The notes under the pieces are model-generated. The model saw nothing but the letters and a program-made list of their open reading frames with translations. It did not search any database and was not told where the DNA came from. Below are positions 46,131 through 58,299 of a DNA stretch of 64,000 nt, piece by piece; the first letter of the stretch is position 1, and each line of letters begins with the position of its first letter. A program made the position numbers and the translations under genes. Source of the DNA: Cymbidium sinense (Eukaryota; Streptophyta; Magnoliopsida; Asparagales; Orchidaceae); assembly GCA_021442155.1 (NCBI GenBank), contig CM038215.1:279670413-279734412 (forward strand), read 5' to 3'.

Positions 46131-46638
46131 ATAACTTTTTTTTTATTGAATGTGAAGTAATGCATATTTACTGTAAAGTATTGTGAATTGATATAATATT
46201 AACTGAATGATAATATATAATATTTATACATACATGAATATATAACACTTCACAGTCATACATAATAACTGTGTATTAGCTAAGCGTCACATGACATTAT
46301 ATTATTTGATTTAAATGTAAGTAAGTCTAGTCGAACTGAGTGCTATATTGTTTTATCTCATCCATTTATTTTTATCGAGTTTTAGTTGATCTTGAGCATT
46401 ATCTGAGCTTTAAAACCTTGTTTAAGATTATCTATTAGTTTTCTAATTAAGTTCGAGTGAAGAATAAGATTTAATCAAATTTAATTAATTATATATTTGA
46501 TGTTAAAAATTTAAACATGTAGCCTAAGTACCAGACAAAATAAGATTTATATAGTTTAATAAAACCTGACATCATTCATAAGGTGCTATTTAAATTACTT
46601 GATGAAATTTCAATATTAATATAAAAAATTATTATTTT

Positions 46639-46690
<52 letters not shown>

Positions 46691-47739
46691 CAAACACCTA
46701 ATTTAAAGTACATAAATAATAGCAAAAAATGATACAATAACAAAAGTAAATCATCAAATAAAAACTTAAGATATCATTAAGTGGGTATTTTGTTATCTTT
46801 TGATTGAGCTACTTGTTAAACAAAAAAAAGAGATTGTTCACAAATATGAATGAATAAGTGAGTCACTCTTTAAACTTATCTTTTTTATTATGAGAAGTTT
46901 TTGTATTAGAAGCATGCATAAGTGCTTTTAATGACCTCCTTGTTAAGCAACAAATGATTGGATTCACAAATATAAATGAATAAACGAGTCAATATTTAAA
47001 TTTATTCTTTTTATATAGAGCTTTTAAAATTTTGTTCAAGCTTATGAAATTATGTAATAAACAGTGGGTGCCAAATAGTATAGTTGATAAGGATCTTGTA
47101 TGTTATTATCAATGTCTTGGATTTGAATCCTAACTATACCATAATAAAATATAACCTACTAACTTGGTTGGATGAAAAAAAAAGCTATAATTAAATAGAC
47201 ATATATGAGCATTGTATAAACAAGAATTGAGTTGCTCGTTGAGTGTTGAATGCTTTTATTCACTTATAGCTTTGGTTGTAAACAAAACTTTATGTAAATA
47301 AACATTATTTTTTATATATTGAATAAACTTTTATAATTATTGGCAGCAAAAATGTAAGCAAGATTTATATACATGCTATACAATTTATGTTTATTTACAT
47401 ATTTAACATCAAAAGTTTAATTTTCACAATATTCCAAAATATTCAATTATATTTTAAGTACTTGATATGGGCTAGTCTAGACTCAGTATCAGATTGCTTT
47501 TAATTCCATCAAGATATTTATATTGGCTCTATGATAACCAAAAGAGAGTTTGAAAGATTATGATTTTGATTTTAAGAGATATTCAATCACATATACATCA
47601 AGATTCGTGCTTGAGCTGGTGCATTTTTCAATGGCATATCAAGACTCATTATTTTTTGTATGGTGTTGTGCTCAATAAAAAAAAATATGAGTTGTCATAA
47701 TAAAAATTAAATCTAATAATTTTGCTTGCAAGCACAATC
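46131..47739. other. Intergenic DNA of the dirigent array, with (AT)n and a partial MITE
   Basis: An (AT)n run lies at 46640-46688. The section 47100-47290 matches 44075-44260. A partial family 2 MITE left end is at 47361-47465. No coding signal. Confidence 0.5.
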
Positions 47740-48240
47740 TATCGCTTGAGTATAGCCCATTAGGGTAGGTGGCCTATCCCATTGTATGGATTATAATTAT
47801 TTTATGCATATTTGTGTTCCATCTAATCACTATTTTGCAACTGTAATTAGAATTTTATTTTAAAATTTTAAATATAATTTATACTGGAAATAAGTTAGAG
47901 CCATTGGATTTAGGATGAGTGGTGGCTATTAGAAGTAAACTTGGGAGGCCTAGTTAAACCTATGGTGCCCACACTTTAGCGATGAAGGTGAGGACCCCAA
48001 TGGACTTCTCACCTATTTAGTTCTATGTAGGAATAAAGATAAAGTTCTATTGCCAATTTTTTCTTTTTTCCTCGTAGCAAAACACTGATGGACTAGCCTT
48101 TCATTCTATTATTCTTGATCGATTGATGTGTTTACATTGCTTGTGCAATAGAATTAAAATGTTTTTTTCCAGGTTTATTTCATTGATTATTTGTGATTGT
48201 TGAATGCTAGCTTAAATTTAAATAGGCTCTTAGGAATTAA
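47740..48240. repeat. Duplicated module carrying the unoccupied paralogous site
   Basis: Matches 51225-51290 joined to 56727-57130, the two flanks of the LTR element. Shared text includes CCCATTGTATGGATTATA near 47789, GTTAGAGCCATYGATTT-type text near 47895 and TTGTGCAATAGAA near 48142. The TE joint falls near 47808-47815 (TTGTGTTCC). So this module shows the state before insertion. Confidence 0.7.
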
Positions 48241-49270
48241 ATTTTGTACCCCAATTAAAATAATTAACTCAAATTAAAGATAAATACAATCATTACATCA
48301 CTTTAAAGCCTTAGGCATAAGAAATAAAAATAATTAGAAACCTTAGTTTGTACTGTGCAATCATAATGTATATTTTTCTTTTGAATTGAGGGTCTTCACA
48401 TTGCACATAAGGGATATCTTCGATCGAGTGAGGATAATCATATTTGAGTGAAGTACACATCTCTAGCAAATTTGACTCGTAATTATATTTCATCATGCAT
48501 TAAATGTTGCTTTTAAGATTAAAAATAAGTTGTTAAAAATTATGAACACAAAATATTCTATCCTTTAAAAAGTTTATCAATTAATTTTTTTTTGTCTAGT
48601 AAAAATCTTTTATACATTCAATATGAATATGCTATAATTATTTAAAATTTTAATGCTTCCACCACACGTGAATTAAGATGAATTATTTAGTCAATAATTT
48701 GAAACTTCCATACAACTAACAAGAAGATATAAATAGATATACAGATAAATTTAATTGAATCCTACATATAACTAATTTTAAATAATTATGTATATATAAT
48801 AAAGTAATTCACTAACCTAATTTATGTTCATTCAATAATTGTAATATATTAAATATTGAACTAAATTAATATCTAATTTAATTTAACTAACCTAAATCGA
48901 ATAAAGAAGTATCTACTCTTAAAAGCATATGTAAATCTAACTTTAGAAAAATCAAATTAAATGTTGATCTATACAATTTTTGGATATAAAAAAAAGATAT
49001 TTCTTCAAAAAGAAAAAAATTATGTTTGCTATTTATTTTATGTTGATTTAAGAAAATTGTAGATCTAAGATATAAAATATAAATCTAGCTAAGAAAACCT
49101 ATTTATTATAACACATATCTAATAATTTCATTAAGAAAAAGAAACCTAATCGTAGTAATCTTTAAAGTCAAAGAAACTCATATAAACATTATAAGAGCTT
49201 GAGGAGGTGATTTTTCCAACATGGCTCCTAAAATTAATTTTTTTAAAAGGAATGGAGCAATCTTAAGAGG
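48241..49270. other. AT-rich spacer, no gene recognised
   Basis: The minus-strand ORF 48311-48496 has no recognisable family. No other feature seen; the upstream region of relic P2 begins near 49200. Confidence 0.5.
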
Positions 49271-49389
49271 TATTGCCACGTGTTCATCTAGCTAAATCTG
49301 CACTATAAATTACGAGGAAGCTTCTCATCATCCCAAATAATTGCACAATCAAAAAAAATCTTTGATATTTCACAGCCTCTTTTCCTGTA

Positions 49390-50065
49390 ATGACTTCCAT
49401 CTTCTTCTCTGTTACACTATTCTTAGTCATTATTCTATACTAAATCTTAGATGTCAGCACTGCAACAACTACGGAGATGAATGAAAGAGGAATCCGGCTG
49501 CATTTTTACGTGCAAGAAAGGATTAAATTCTCCAACTTCACATTTATCAAATTTGCGCCAAAGTGCACCAATAAATATGACCACTCTTATAACTTTGGTG
49601 ACATATTTGTTTTGATGATCTTCACTGAGGGTCGTGAACCGACGTCGCGTCTTCTCGGCCGAGCACAAGGTTAAAGTGTAATCACATCACTTGATGGTTC
49701 CACTTTGTTCAACACCATGAGCTTGATTTTCACGGATCTCCACCATTGGACAGGTAATAATAATAGGGAATAGCAACCAGCCTTTTGGAGCAATTAAATT
49801 TTTTTGAAATGGGTATACACCCAACATCGCATCTATTCATGTGGGGATCATGACTAATCCCACCTGCCACCATTCATCACACACACGCGGGTCTCACTTA
49901 CTTTCCCCACCATTACGATGTATTCTCCTAAATCAAACTCGTCCGGAGTTCCGCTTCACCAACTGAGCTAAGAGACGGTGAGTGGAGCAACTAAATTGAG
50001 TGGATTGAAGCATATATGATTCAAATATTTATTGATAGTTGAGCTATGAGACATTCGGGTGCAGT

Positions 50066-50105
<40 letters not shown>

Positions 50106-50721
50106 ACATAGATATCTTTATGAGAATTGTGGACATTATATGATGCCGATATGGGGCATTAGTTCTATTATTTAAAATGTAAGACATAAATGCATACCAT
50201 ATTAAATAATATAATGTTAAAATTACAATATTGTATGCTAGTTACTCAAATTAGATAAAAAAATACATATATAAAATGAGTCTTCAAATTATAACATGAT
50301 AACAAATTATAATGAAAAAAAAATTATGATATGTAATAATGCAAAAAAATAATTATTATTTTCTTAAATTTTATAAATAGTGTATGGCAACAAAAAATAA
50401 AAGATAAATGATAATTGAAAGCCAAACAAGGTGACTTAGGAGTTGCTGGTATGTTATATCTGCATGTGAATTTATTATTTATCTTTTATATATTAATTTT
50501 TTCAATATCTATCAAATCATATTATTATTTATTAGTTGGCAGGAAGCTCGTTGACAATAATTGGATCATTCTCATTCTTGGATGAAACAAGAGAGTTGTG
50601 TGTGGTGGGAGGGACGGGTCGGTTTCGATCTGCACAAGGATATGTTTTGCCGACGAGCTTATCCCCTCACGACCCAAATATTATCACCTTTGAGCTGGAA
50701 GTGGTTCTCTTTAACAATTAG
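49390..50721 (+). pseudogene. Dirigent-like gene relic P2 (best preserved, two exons)
   Basis: Exon 1 (49390-49753) starts MTSIFFSVTLFLVIILY, a signal peptide, but TAA at 49441 interrupts it. It continues with IRLHFYVQERI, FGDIFVLMIFTEGREPTS, RLLGRAQG, a second in-frame TAA at 49672, then DGSTLFNTMSLIFTD. Donor GTAATA is at 49754; the intron is 789 bp with an (AT)n run. Exon 2 (50543-50721) follows a GGCAG acceptor and reads SSLTIIGSFSFLDETRELCV, VGGTGRFRSAQGYVLPTSLS, ending FELEVVLFNN and stop. Joining the exons recreates the family motif around G-S-S-L-T-I-I-G. Length and order match dirigent proteins of about 180 residues. Two stops in one frame mark it as a pseudogene unless they are sequencing errors. 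Confidence 0.82.
50069..50103. repeat. (AT)n microsatellite in the P2 intron
   Basis: About 35 bp of AT dinucleotides. The text just before it (TTCAAATATTTATTGATAG..) is shared with relic P4 near 60210. Confidence 0.95.
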
Positions 50722-50749
50722 CTTACTATCCAATTTGGCTCATAAATAA

Positions 50750-50910
50750 ATGGCTCAATGTAATAATTGTACCATCACTATTTATTAAGTTAAATAAAAT
50801 AGCCATTTATTGATTGGCCTATTGGAAACTTAATTATGGATCTTGAGTTAATGTTGTTTTCAGTTTCTTTGATGGCATGGGAAAACTTACTAATTTGATT
50901 ACATTTTCAT
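50750..50910. repeat. Module shared with 5270-5420, 43170-43320 and 58010-58130
   Basis: Core text TTAAGTTAAATAAAATAGCC followed by ATTTATTGATT..GGAAACTTAATTATGGATC occurs with small changes at all four places. Here it follows the dirigent stop by about 30 bp, so it probably was 3' flank of the ancestral gene unit. Confidence 0.65.
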
Positions 50911-50918
50911 TTTTAGGG

Positions 50919-51157
50919 GATTTACATACATATCACATAGTTCTTATGTATTTACATATCTAACATCTAAACTTAAATTTTTTACATATATAACACCCCG
51001 ATTCTCAATATCAAATTAAAAAAAAAATATGATCATCACTCACTTTTTAAAAGTGAAATGCATTTTTAAACATAGAGAAGTATTAAGTAAGTAAATATTT
51101 AACTTAAAGATGTTAGATATGTAAATGCATAAAAATTATATGATATGTATGTAAATC
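50919..51157. mobile_element. MITE family 2, copy 5 (reference copy, TIRs about 50 bp)
   Basis: The left end GATTTACATACATATCACAT continues to CTAACATCT. The right end read inverted gives GATTTACATACATATCATAT and again CTAACATCT, so the terminal inverted repeats are about 50 bp. Total about 239 bp. No coding capacity. Superfamily not assigned. Confidence 0.85.
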
Positions 51158-51290
51158 TTTATTTTTTTTAACATTTTAATTTTGCTATAGTAAAGTTAAA
51201 TCAAATAAGTTATATTTGTGTCTTTTTTCCCATGTATAACCCATTGTCAAACCCCACTGTATGAATTATATCTGCTTGTGTGTATGTGTG

Positions 51291-51841
51291 TGATATGATA
51301 TATTCTGCAAAGAAACACTTCTTTCTTTCTGCATCTTCTTCTTCTCCTTCTTCATCTTGCAAATCCTTCGTTTAACTCGCCGACAAACTTCCTCATCCGG
51401 CAAGACGAACCCTAGCCGCTCTCCTCTCCGCTTTCTCCCTCAGCCGCTCTCTCTCTGGAGTGTTCGACGACTCGAACTGTCGAAAAGAGAAAACACAGAT
51501 AAGGTTAAAGCAAGCGTATCACGGAAGATTCATCAGAAGGCCAGAAACCAGCCACCGCAACCGCCATCAACGGCTCAAAACCATTCCGAGGGAGTAGTTA
51601 TCCAGACGACCAGATCAATCCCTCAGGAAGAAGACGCGTGGATTCCACTATCGGTAGAAAGGATCAAACGGCGCAATTCGAGGCTAAGAAGGTAAATCCA
51701 AGTGCTAGATCCAATGGTTAGAAGGAATACAGCGCGATCCGACGGCTTAGGAGACAGCCGCTGAACCCAATCCTTATTCCCTACTCAAACCGGGTTCATT
51801 CCACTCAGATTGGTTCACTTAACCAAACCAGACTCATATCA
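51291..51841 (+). repeat. 5' LTR (551 bp)
   Basis: TG...CA ends. GC-rich middle with many CpG (51370-51480, 51540-51770). The region after it (TTGGTGCTCTTGTTG, 51842 on) is in the primer-binding position, but I could not match it to a particular tRNA. Confidence 0.88.
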
Positions 51842-51873
51842 TTGGTGCTCTTGTTGATTACCACAACCAAAGA

Positions 51874-52780
51874 ATGACAGTAAGGAACAAGACACACGCC
51901 AAGACAATAGAAGAATGTGGAAGACTCAACAAAACAGATGAGCAAATGTCTTCCATCATGATATTAAATGAAGTTTCAAGAAGATTATCTGCTATAGAAG
52001 AAAAATTGGATAATAATTATCAAGAACAACAACAATCACTGGTATGTACTTCTTCTTATACAGAAATTTTTATTCCAAATAGACAACACACATATTAGAC
52101 TAAGGTAGATATGCCAAGGTTTAATGGAGAAAATCCTGAGGTTGGTTTGTCAAAGAGTAGACCAATTCTTTCAGTATTATAGCTTATCGGAGGACCAAAT
52201 TCTAATTGCACCTCAAGATACATGGATGGACTTGCAATAAGTTGGTATCTGGATGCACTTAAAATAACAATTGCATTCATGGACACAGTTCAAAGAACAT
52301 CATTCAAAGATTTGGTCCATCTCATACTGAGATTTGAGAGGAGAATTAGCTAAGCTACAACAAAAAAATAATAGTTCGTAATTTCTACAATGAATTTAAA
52401 GAAATAAATTAATCAAATGTATTCCACGAATTTCTACAAAGTTGTTTTGAATCGGGCTTAGATATTAAGAGGGAAGTAAGAGCATTACACCCAATTTCTT
52501 TCAAGAAGCTTTTCAATTAGCTAAGCTAATGGAAGATGAATTAGAAATTTTATGACTAAATTATAGAGTTAACCAATATCCAACAGTAAAACAACTACAT
52601 ATATACCAACCATCTTTACTGCCTACCCCATCAATACCCAACCATAGCAATAATATGACCAACAAACAAAACATTCCAATCCAGAAATTAACAACAACAC
52701 AGTTGGAAGAAAGAAGAAAGAAATGACTATGTTTTAACTGTGATGAAAAATATCACATAGGTCATATCTCAGAATCCAAA
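51874..52780 (+). pseudogene. Retrotransposon gag remnant
   Basis: Starts MTVRNKTHAKTIEECGRLNK and runs openly to 52098 with a helical stretch (SRRLSAIEEKLDNN). The capsid-like part is readable in shifted frames: MPRFNGENPE near 52112 and DLVHLILRFE-like text near 52310. A nucleocapsid zinc knuckle is left near 52733 as CFNC..KYHIGH with the last Cys lost. Confidence 0.7.
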
Positions 52781-52899
52781 TTATTTGCTTTAATGATGGT
52801 CAATGATGACCAAGAGCAATACCTGCAGCAAGAACCTGAGCCATAAATGCAAACATTACAAGAGAAATTTCTAGAAATCAGCCTCAATGCCTTTACAGT

Positions 52900-53340
52900 C
52901 GCCTAATCTTAGGACATTAAGATTACAAGGACTAATTGGAAATAAAAAAGTACAAGTATTGATTGATAGTGGTTCAACCCATAATTTTATTCACAAACTA
53001 GCCAAATTTATTGACTATAAAGTAACACTGTGACGTTTTCAAGTGTTAGTAGTAATGGAGAAACTTTAAAATGTTCAAGAATATGCTCTAATATTCTATC
53101 CAACTACAAGGAAACACTTTTATCACTGATTGCTATCTGCTACCCATGCAAGGAGCAGATGTTGTTTTGGGTGTTCAATGGTTAGAACAATTAGGTGTGT
53201 GTACAATTGATTATAAAAAGCTCACTATGAAATTCTACTCTAATGACAGATTAATACAGTTACAAGGGATACATCCTCCAAGGTGGACAACATTACCTTC
53301 CATCAGTTCACCAAATTGCAGCAAAAGAAAGAAATAATAT
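52900..53340 (+). pseudogene. Retrotransposon aspartic protease remnant
   Basis: VLIDSGSTHNFIH begins at 52956, containing the DSG active-site triad in its Ty3/gypsy context. A later block DVVLGVQWLEQLG at 53158 is the usual LGxxWL strand after the flap. The two lie in different frames, so a frameshift separates them. Confidence 0.8.
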
Positions 53341-53459
53341 CATATTTCTAGATTAGAGAAATAACAGAGGGAACAGATTCCTCTATAAAAGAATTCAGTA
53401 ACTTACCTGCAGAAATACAACAAGTATTATTCCAATATCAAGAACTATTTCAAATTCCA

Positions 53460-54340
53460 GCAAGCTTACCTCCAAGGAGGGATATAGACCACCAACTTCA
53501 CCGCCACTGAACTCAACTGAAAGTCAAAATTATAGATCCACACTTTCGTGAAATAGAAATCAAAAAATTAATTAAAGAAATGTTGGACAGTGGCATAATC
53601 AGAGAAAGCACCAGCCCTTTCTCTTCTCCAGCTCTTTTAATCAAGAAGAATGATGGAACTTGGAGATTCTGTGTGGATTACAGAGCTCTAAATAAAGTAA
53701 CAATACCTGATAGATTTCCAATTCCCACTCCAGAGGAGCTTATGGATGAATTATATGGAGCCACAATTTTTTCAAAGTTAGACTTAAGATCAGGATATCA
53801 TCAAATCAGAATGGCCAAAGAAGACATCTACAAAACAACTTTTAAAACTCATGAGGGATACTATGAGTTTTTTGCAATGCCATTTGGACTAACAGATGCA
53901 CCATCAACATTCCAAGCATTAATGAATTCAGTGCTTAAGCCATTCCTAAGAAAATTTGTCTTAGTATTTTTTGATGATATACTTATATATAGCAAGACCT
54001 TGGAGTTACATCAAAATCATCTCCAAGTCAGATTGGAACAACTCAAGCAACATTCATGTTTATCAAACCATCTAAATGCTCATTTATACTGACAAATTGA
54101 GTATTTAGGACATATTTTATCTGCACAAGGGCTAGCAGTGGATCCCAAAAAGATTCAAGCAGTACAAGCATGGCTTTTACCCAAGTCAATCAAACAGTTA
54201 AGAGGTTTTTTTGGGTTTAGCAGGCTATTATCAAAAATTTGTTAAACACTATGCAACCATTGCCTCTCCACTAACTTTTATATTAGCCAAGCAACATTTT
54301 CAATGAATAAGAATCAAAAGCAGCTTTTACAATTAAAATA
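53460..54340 (+). pseudogene. Retrotransposon reverse transcriptase
   Basis: The longest intact piece of the element is 53580-54092: [20 protein letters not shown], then [46 protein letters not shown] and [11 protein letters not shown]. The catalytic DD is intact. A stop at 54090 interrupts, but the frame continues with YLGHILSAQGLAVDPKKIQA and the connection RGFFGF. Confidence 0.92.
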
Positions 54341-54735
54341 AGCAATGATATCTCTCCCGATTAATCTATCCCAAATTTTCTCAGCCTTTTATCATAGAGA
54401 CAGATGCATCTGGTACAACAATTGGAGCTATTTTAATACAAAACAGCCATCCTATAACTTATTTTAGTAAGAAGCTCTCTCCATCATTACAAAAAGCATC
54501 AACATATGCAAGAGAATTGTATGCTATAACAGAAATAGTAGCAAGATGGAGATAATGTCTGCTAGGTAACAAGTTTACCATTAGGACAGATCAAAAGAGC
54601 ATAAGGAGCTAATGCAACAAACAATTCGGACTCTAAAGATAAATTTTAATCAAACTCCTTGGATTTGACTACACTATTGAATATAAACCAGGGATTGCAA
54701 ACAAAGCAGCTGATGCCTTGTCCAAAAAAGTGTTT
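54341..54735 (+). pseudogene. Retrotransposon RNase H remnant
   Basis: ETDASGTTIGAILIQ near 54398, YFSKKLSPSLQKASTYAREL near 54460 and, after a stop, TIRTDQKS near 54580. The connecting text YTIEYKPGIANKAADALSKK lies at 54670-54729. All are typical Ty3/gypsy RNase H landmarks, here broken by stops. Confidence 0.85.
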
Positions 54736-56100
54736 TACACAGAAGATAGTCCTACAACTGACAACTCAGAATCACTTATGTCATTCAAATTTTATGCTTA
54801 TACTCAACAAATCAATACTATAATGCAACAAATCAAAGAGGAAACACATGCTAGCATTGAACTACAAGACCTGCATAAGAAAATATCAGAAAATCCAGGT
54901 TTGTTTCCTAAATATAGACTTGCTGATGGATTGATACATTATAAAGACAGGATTGTCATAGCTCAAGACTCAGCAATCAGAAACACTATTATAAGAGAAT
55001 TACATTCAACACCGTAGAGGTCATGGGGAATTGAAGACATTGGCCGAATTAATCAACAATTCTACCGGAAGCATATGAAACAAGATATTAAACACTTTGT
55101 CTTAACTCATTCTATTTGTCAACAAGTCAAATATGATAAGTAGGGTTACTACAACTACTACCTATACCAGAAGCCATTTGGGAGGAAGTATCAATGGATT
55201 TTATTACAGGACTACCCAAGTATCATAATAAAACTGCTATATTAGTGGTGGTAGACAGACTATCAAAATATGCACACTTTTCAACCCTTCCAACCGCTTT
55301 ACGCCATATATAGCAGATTTTTATTTGGACATTAAACTACATGGCATACCACAAGGTATAATTTGGCAGAGACCCAATCTTTATGAGCAATTTCTGGGTG
55401 AATTGTTCAAGTTATGGAACCACATTAAAGCAGAGTGCATACCATCCCGATGGCCAAACAGGTAACCAATGTAATCCTAGAACAATATCTAAGGAGTTTT
55501 GTATTAGAGACACCAAGGATGTATACAGCCTTTCCATGCGTAATTCTTCTATAATACATCAATCAATACTTTCACAAAAATGACTCCTTTTCAAATAGTA
55601 TATGACAGACTTTCTCCTTCAATAATACCCTATAATGGAAATACAACTATCAACACAGAGGTGGAAACAATTTTACAACAGAGGGACAAAATTCTACAGC
55701 TACTTAAAACAAACTTACAGGAAGCTCAAAACAGAATGAAGCAAATGGCTAATAAACATAGAAGAGAGCTTAAAATTCAAAGTAAATGATTTAGTATTAG
55801 TTAAACTACAACCCTATAGACAAACTTCAGTCTCTGGAAATCAGTATACAAAACTACAGAGAAAATACTATGGTCCTTTCAAAATTTTTACAGAGAATAG
55901 GGACAGTAGCATATAGAATAGAGTTGCCAGAAACAACAAGGATACATAATGTGCTTCACGTATCCAGACTTAAGCAATATAGACATTATTCTACACTACA
56001 CCCAGCAAAATTATCAACTCATTTCATAGCAGACAGTCAAGCCTATTAAAGTTTTAGATCACGAACAATACTACAGTGGAGATGAAATTAAAGAAATCTT
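54736..56100 (+). pseudogene. Retrotransposon integrase remnant
   Basis: Pieces in several frames: RLADGLIHYKDRIVI near 54920; a zinc-binding region near 55040-55135 with broken [24 protein letters not shown] and DRLSKYAHF at 55195-55275; a core end MTPFQIVYDRLSPSIIPY at 55580; and the C-terminal VNDLVLVKLQPYRQ and YYGPFKI near 55785-55890. Multiple frameshifts. Confidence 0.85.
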
Positions 56101-56204
56101 AATACAATGAGAAGGACTTCTAGCCAGCTTCTTGGGTGTCAAGTGAAGAAATACAGAGCAATTCGACTTTGACCTTGAGGACAAGGTCAATGGGGGTGGA
56201 GTAA

Positions 56205-56726
56205 TGATATGATATATTCTACAAAAAAAAACACTTCCTTCTTTCTGCATCTTCTTCTTCTCCTTCTTCATCTTGCAAATCCTTCATTTAACTCGTCAGA
56301 AACTTCCTCATCAAGAAGAACCCTCAGCTCTCCTCTCCGCTTTCTCCTCACCGCTCTCTCAGAGTGTTGACAGAACTGTCAAAAGAGAAAACACTGATAA
56401 GGTTAAAGCAAGCGTATCACGGAAGATTCATCAAGGCGAAACCAACACCGCAAACCATCAACGGCTCAAAACCATTCAGGGAGTAGTTATCCGTGACGCA
56501 CGGATCAATCCTCGGGAAGAAGACGTGGATTCCACTATCGAGAAAGGATCAGATGGCACAATTCAAGGCTAAGAAGGTAAATCCAAGTGCTAGATCCAAC
56601 GGTTAGAAGGAATATAATGCGATCCGACGACTCAGGAGACAACCGCTGAACCCAATCCTTATTCCCTAATCAAACCGGGTTCATTCCACTCAGATTGGTT
56701 CTCTTAACCAAACTAGACTCATATCA
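56205..56726 (+). repeat. 3' LTR (522 bp)
   Basis: Aligns with 51291-51841 by eye over its whole length but is 29 bp shorter, with about ten losses of 2-5 bp, several of them removing CpG-containing words. Preceded by the polypurine tract. Confidence 0.88.
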
Positions 56727-57130
56727 CTGTGTTTCAACTAACTTTAGTTTTACAGATGTAATTATAATTTTATTTTAGAATTTCAAATGTAATTTTTAAT
56801 TAGAACTAGGTTAGAGCCATCGATTTTAGAATGAGCAGTGACTAGAAGGCATAGACCTAACAGGGAGACTCTGTGAACCCTGGAGTGCCCATACTTTCAT
56901 GGTGAAGATGAAGACCCCCATTAGCTTATTAGTTGTAATGATTATTTTTAGGTAGGGTTGTATAAGAGCATAGCTAGATTGTTCATTTATTTCTTTTTTC
57001 CAAGGTGTATAGCAAAATTCGGCCGCACCAACCCCTTGTTATAATATTTTGATTTGTTCAATGTGTTTATATTGATTGTGCAATAGAAATTGCATGTTTT
57101 TTATAGGTTTTTTTGTGAGTGTTAGCTAGT
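56727..57130. repeat. Right half of the duplicated module split by the LTR element
   Basis: Matches 47815-48180: AACTGTAATTAGAATTTTATTTTA-like text, GGTTAGAGCCAT, TGCCCATACTTT, and the TGTGTTTATATTGATTGTGCAATAG phrase at 57060-57085. Confidence 0.7.
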
Positions 57131-58299
57131 AGACTTTTAGTTGTAAGTCTAGGCTAGTCGAGATTGGTCCACATTCTTATGTGATGATGTGTCTAGTATA
57201 TGCTAAATCATTTTAACTCTAGAATCGGCTACTTACTTCTCTGCTACAGTATAAGCCCTCACTTTTAGGTACTCCCACAATCTTATGCTGCTGAGACATA
57301 AGTCATAGTATTCTAATAAATTATCAACTCAAAATAATACAAATATCAACTTCAAATATGTAAAGCACAATAGTATGATAGATTGTAGTATTTGTTGGGT
57401 TTCATAATGTTGCAACACCTACTACTAAATCTCTTTTAGATTCTAAAAAGAATTGCTTTTACTTGACCCTTCTCATTTGATTTCCAAATTGAATATTTCT
57501 TTGATCATAATCTTTGAAATCTATAAAGACACAGACTGACTATTTTAATTGATAGTTTGCTCATGAGATCTTATCTTCTACGATGTAATTAACTATGAGG
57601 ATTTGACTTTGTGATGAACTTATAACATAGTTTAAAATAAATCTTATTTTACTTCATTCATGTAATATAGGAGAAAGATATTTGATATATATAGACCCAT
57701 TGAGCTTATGAGTCTTATTAAATAATTGAATGCATTGTAGGGTATGTCTCACTCAAGATAGTATATCACACATTAATACCATACTTGATCATCTAAATAA
57801 GTACCTTCCTAAGATCTGGGTGATATTGTTACTACATTTTTAAACATCACAAACAAAAGCAATTAAAATATAAAAAATCATGATATTTAAGAATGAAAAA
57901 AAAAATTCTCTTTACTTTATAAAAAATATTTCATAAAAAAATAAGGAGAAATGAAAATTGTCTAGTCAATATGGAAGCTACGAGTTTAACATAATAATGT
58001 ACACAACTATCTAAATTAAATAAAAAAGTTATTTGCTGATTTACAGATTGGAAACTTAATCATGGACCATATATTACTGTTGTTTTCTATTTTTTTTATT
58101 TGGCAAAAGTTTATTAATTTAGTTGCAGAAGTTATATTAGATATTTTTGTTTATATTCTAAGGTAGATTAATTTCTATAGCAATATACCAGAAATCATAA
58201 ATACAAAATAAAACATAAAAAACGCATGAAAGCTTGGTGACTATAAATTTGAAAACACAAAATAAATTATATGTTGCAAAAAGATATTGGTGACTAAGG
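57131..58299. other. Spacer in the dirigent array, no gene recognised
   Basis: AT-rich; contains at 58010-58130 the module also seen at 50750-50910, and at 58205-58290 a module shared with 43430-43500. Confidence 0.5.

Larger units (their letters stand above)
51291..56726 (+). mobile_element. Ty3/gypsy LTR retrotransposon, chromovirus-like, decayed but full length
   Basis: Direct LTRs begin TGATATGATATATTCT and end GACTCATATCA. Between them, in Ty3/gypsy order, are gag, protease, RT, RNase H and integrase remnants, all plus strand. A polypurine run GGGGGTGGAGTAA directly precedes the right LTR. Flanking pentamers GTGTG and CTGTG are a one-mismatch target duplication, and a paralogous unoccupied site exists near 47.81 kb. 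The pol end (RDKILQLLKTNLQEAQNRMK, then VKLQPYRQ and YYGPFKI) looks like chromovirus lineages, but the lineage is not certain. Many stops and frameshifts: not autonomous now. It sits between dirigent relics P2 and P3. Confidence 0.9.
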
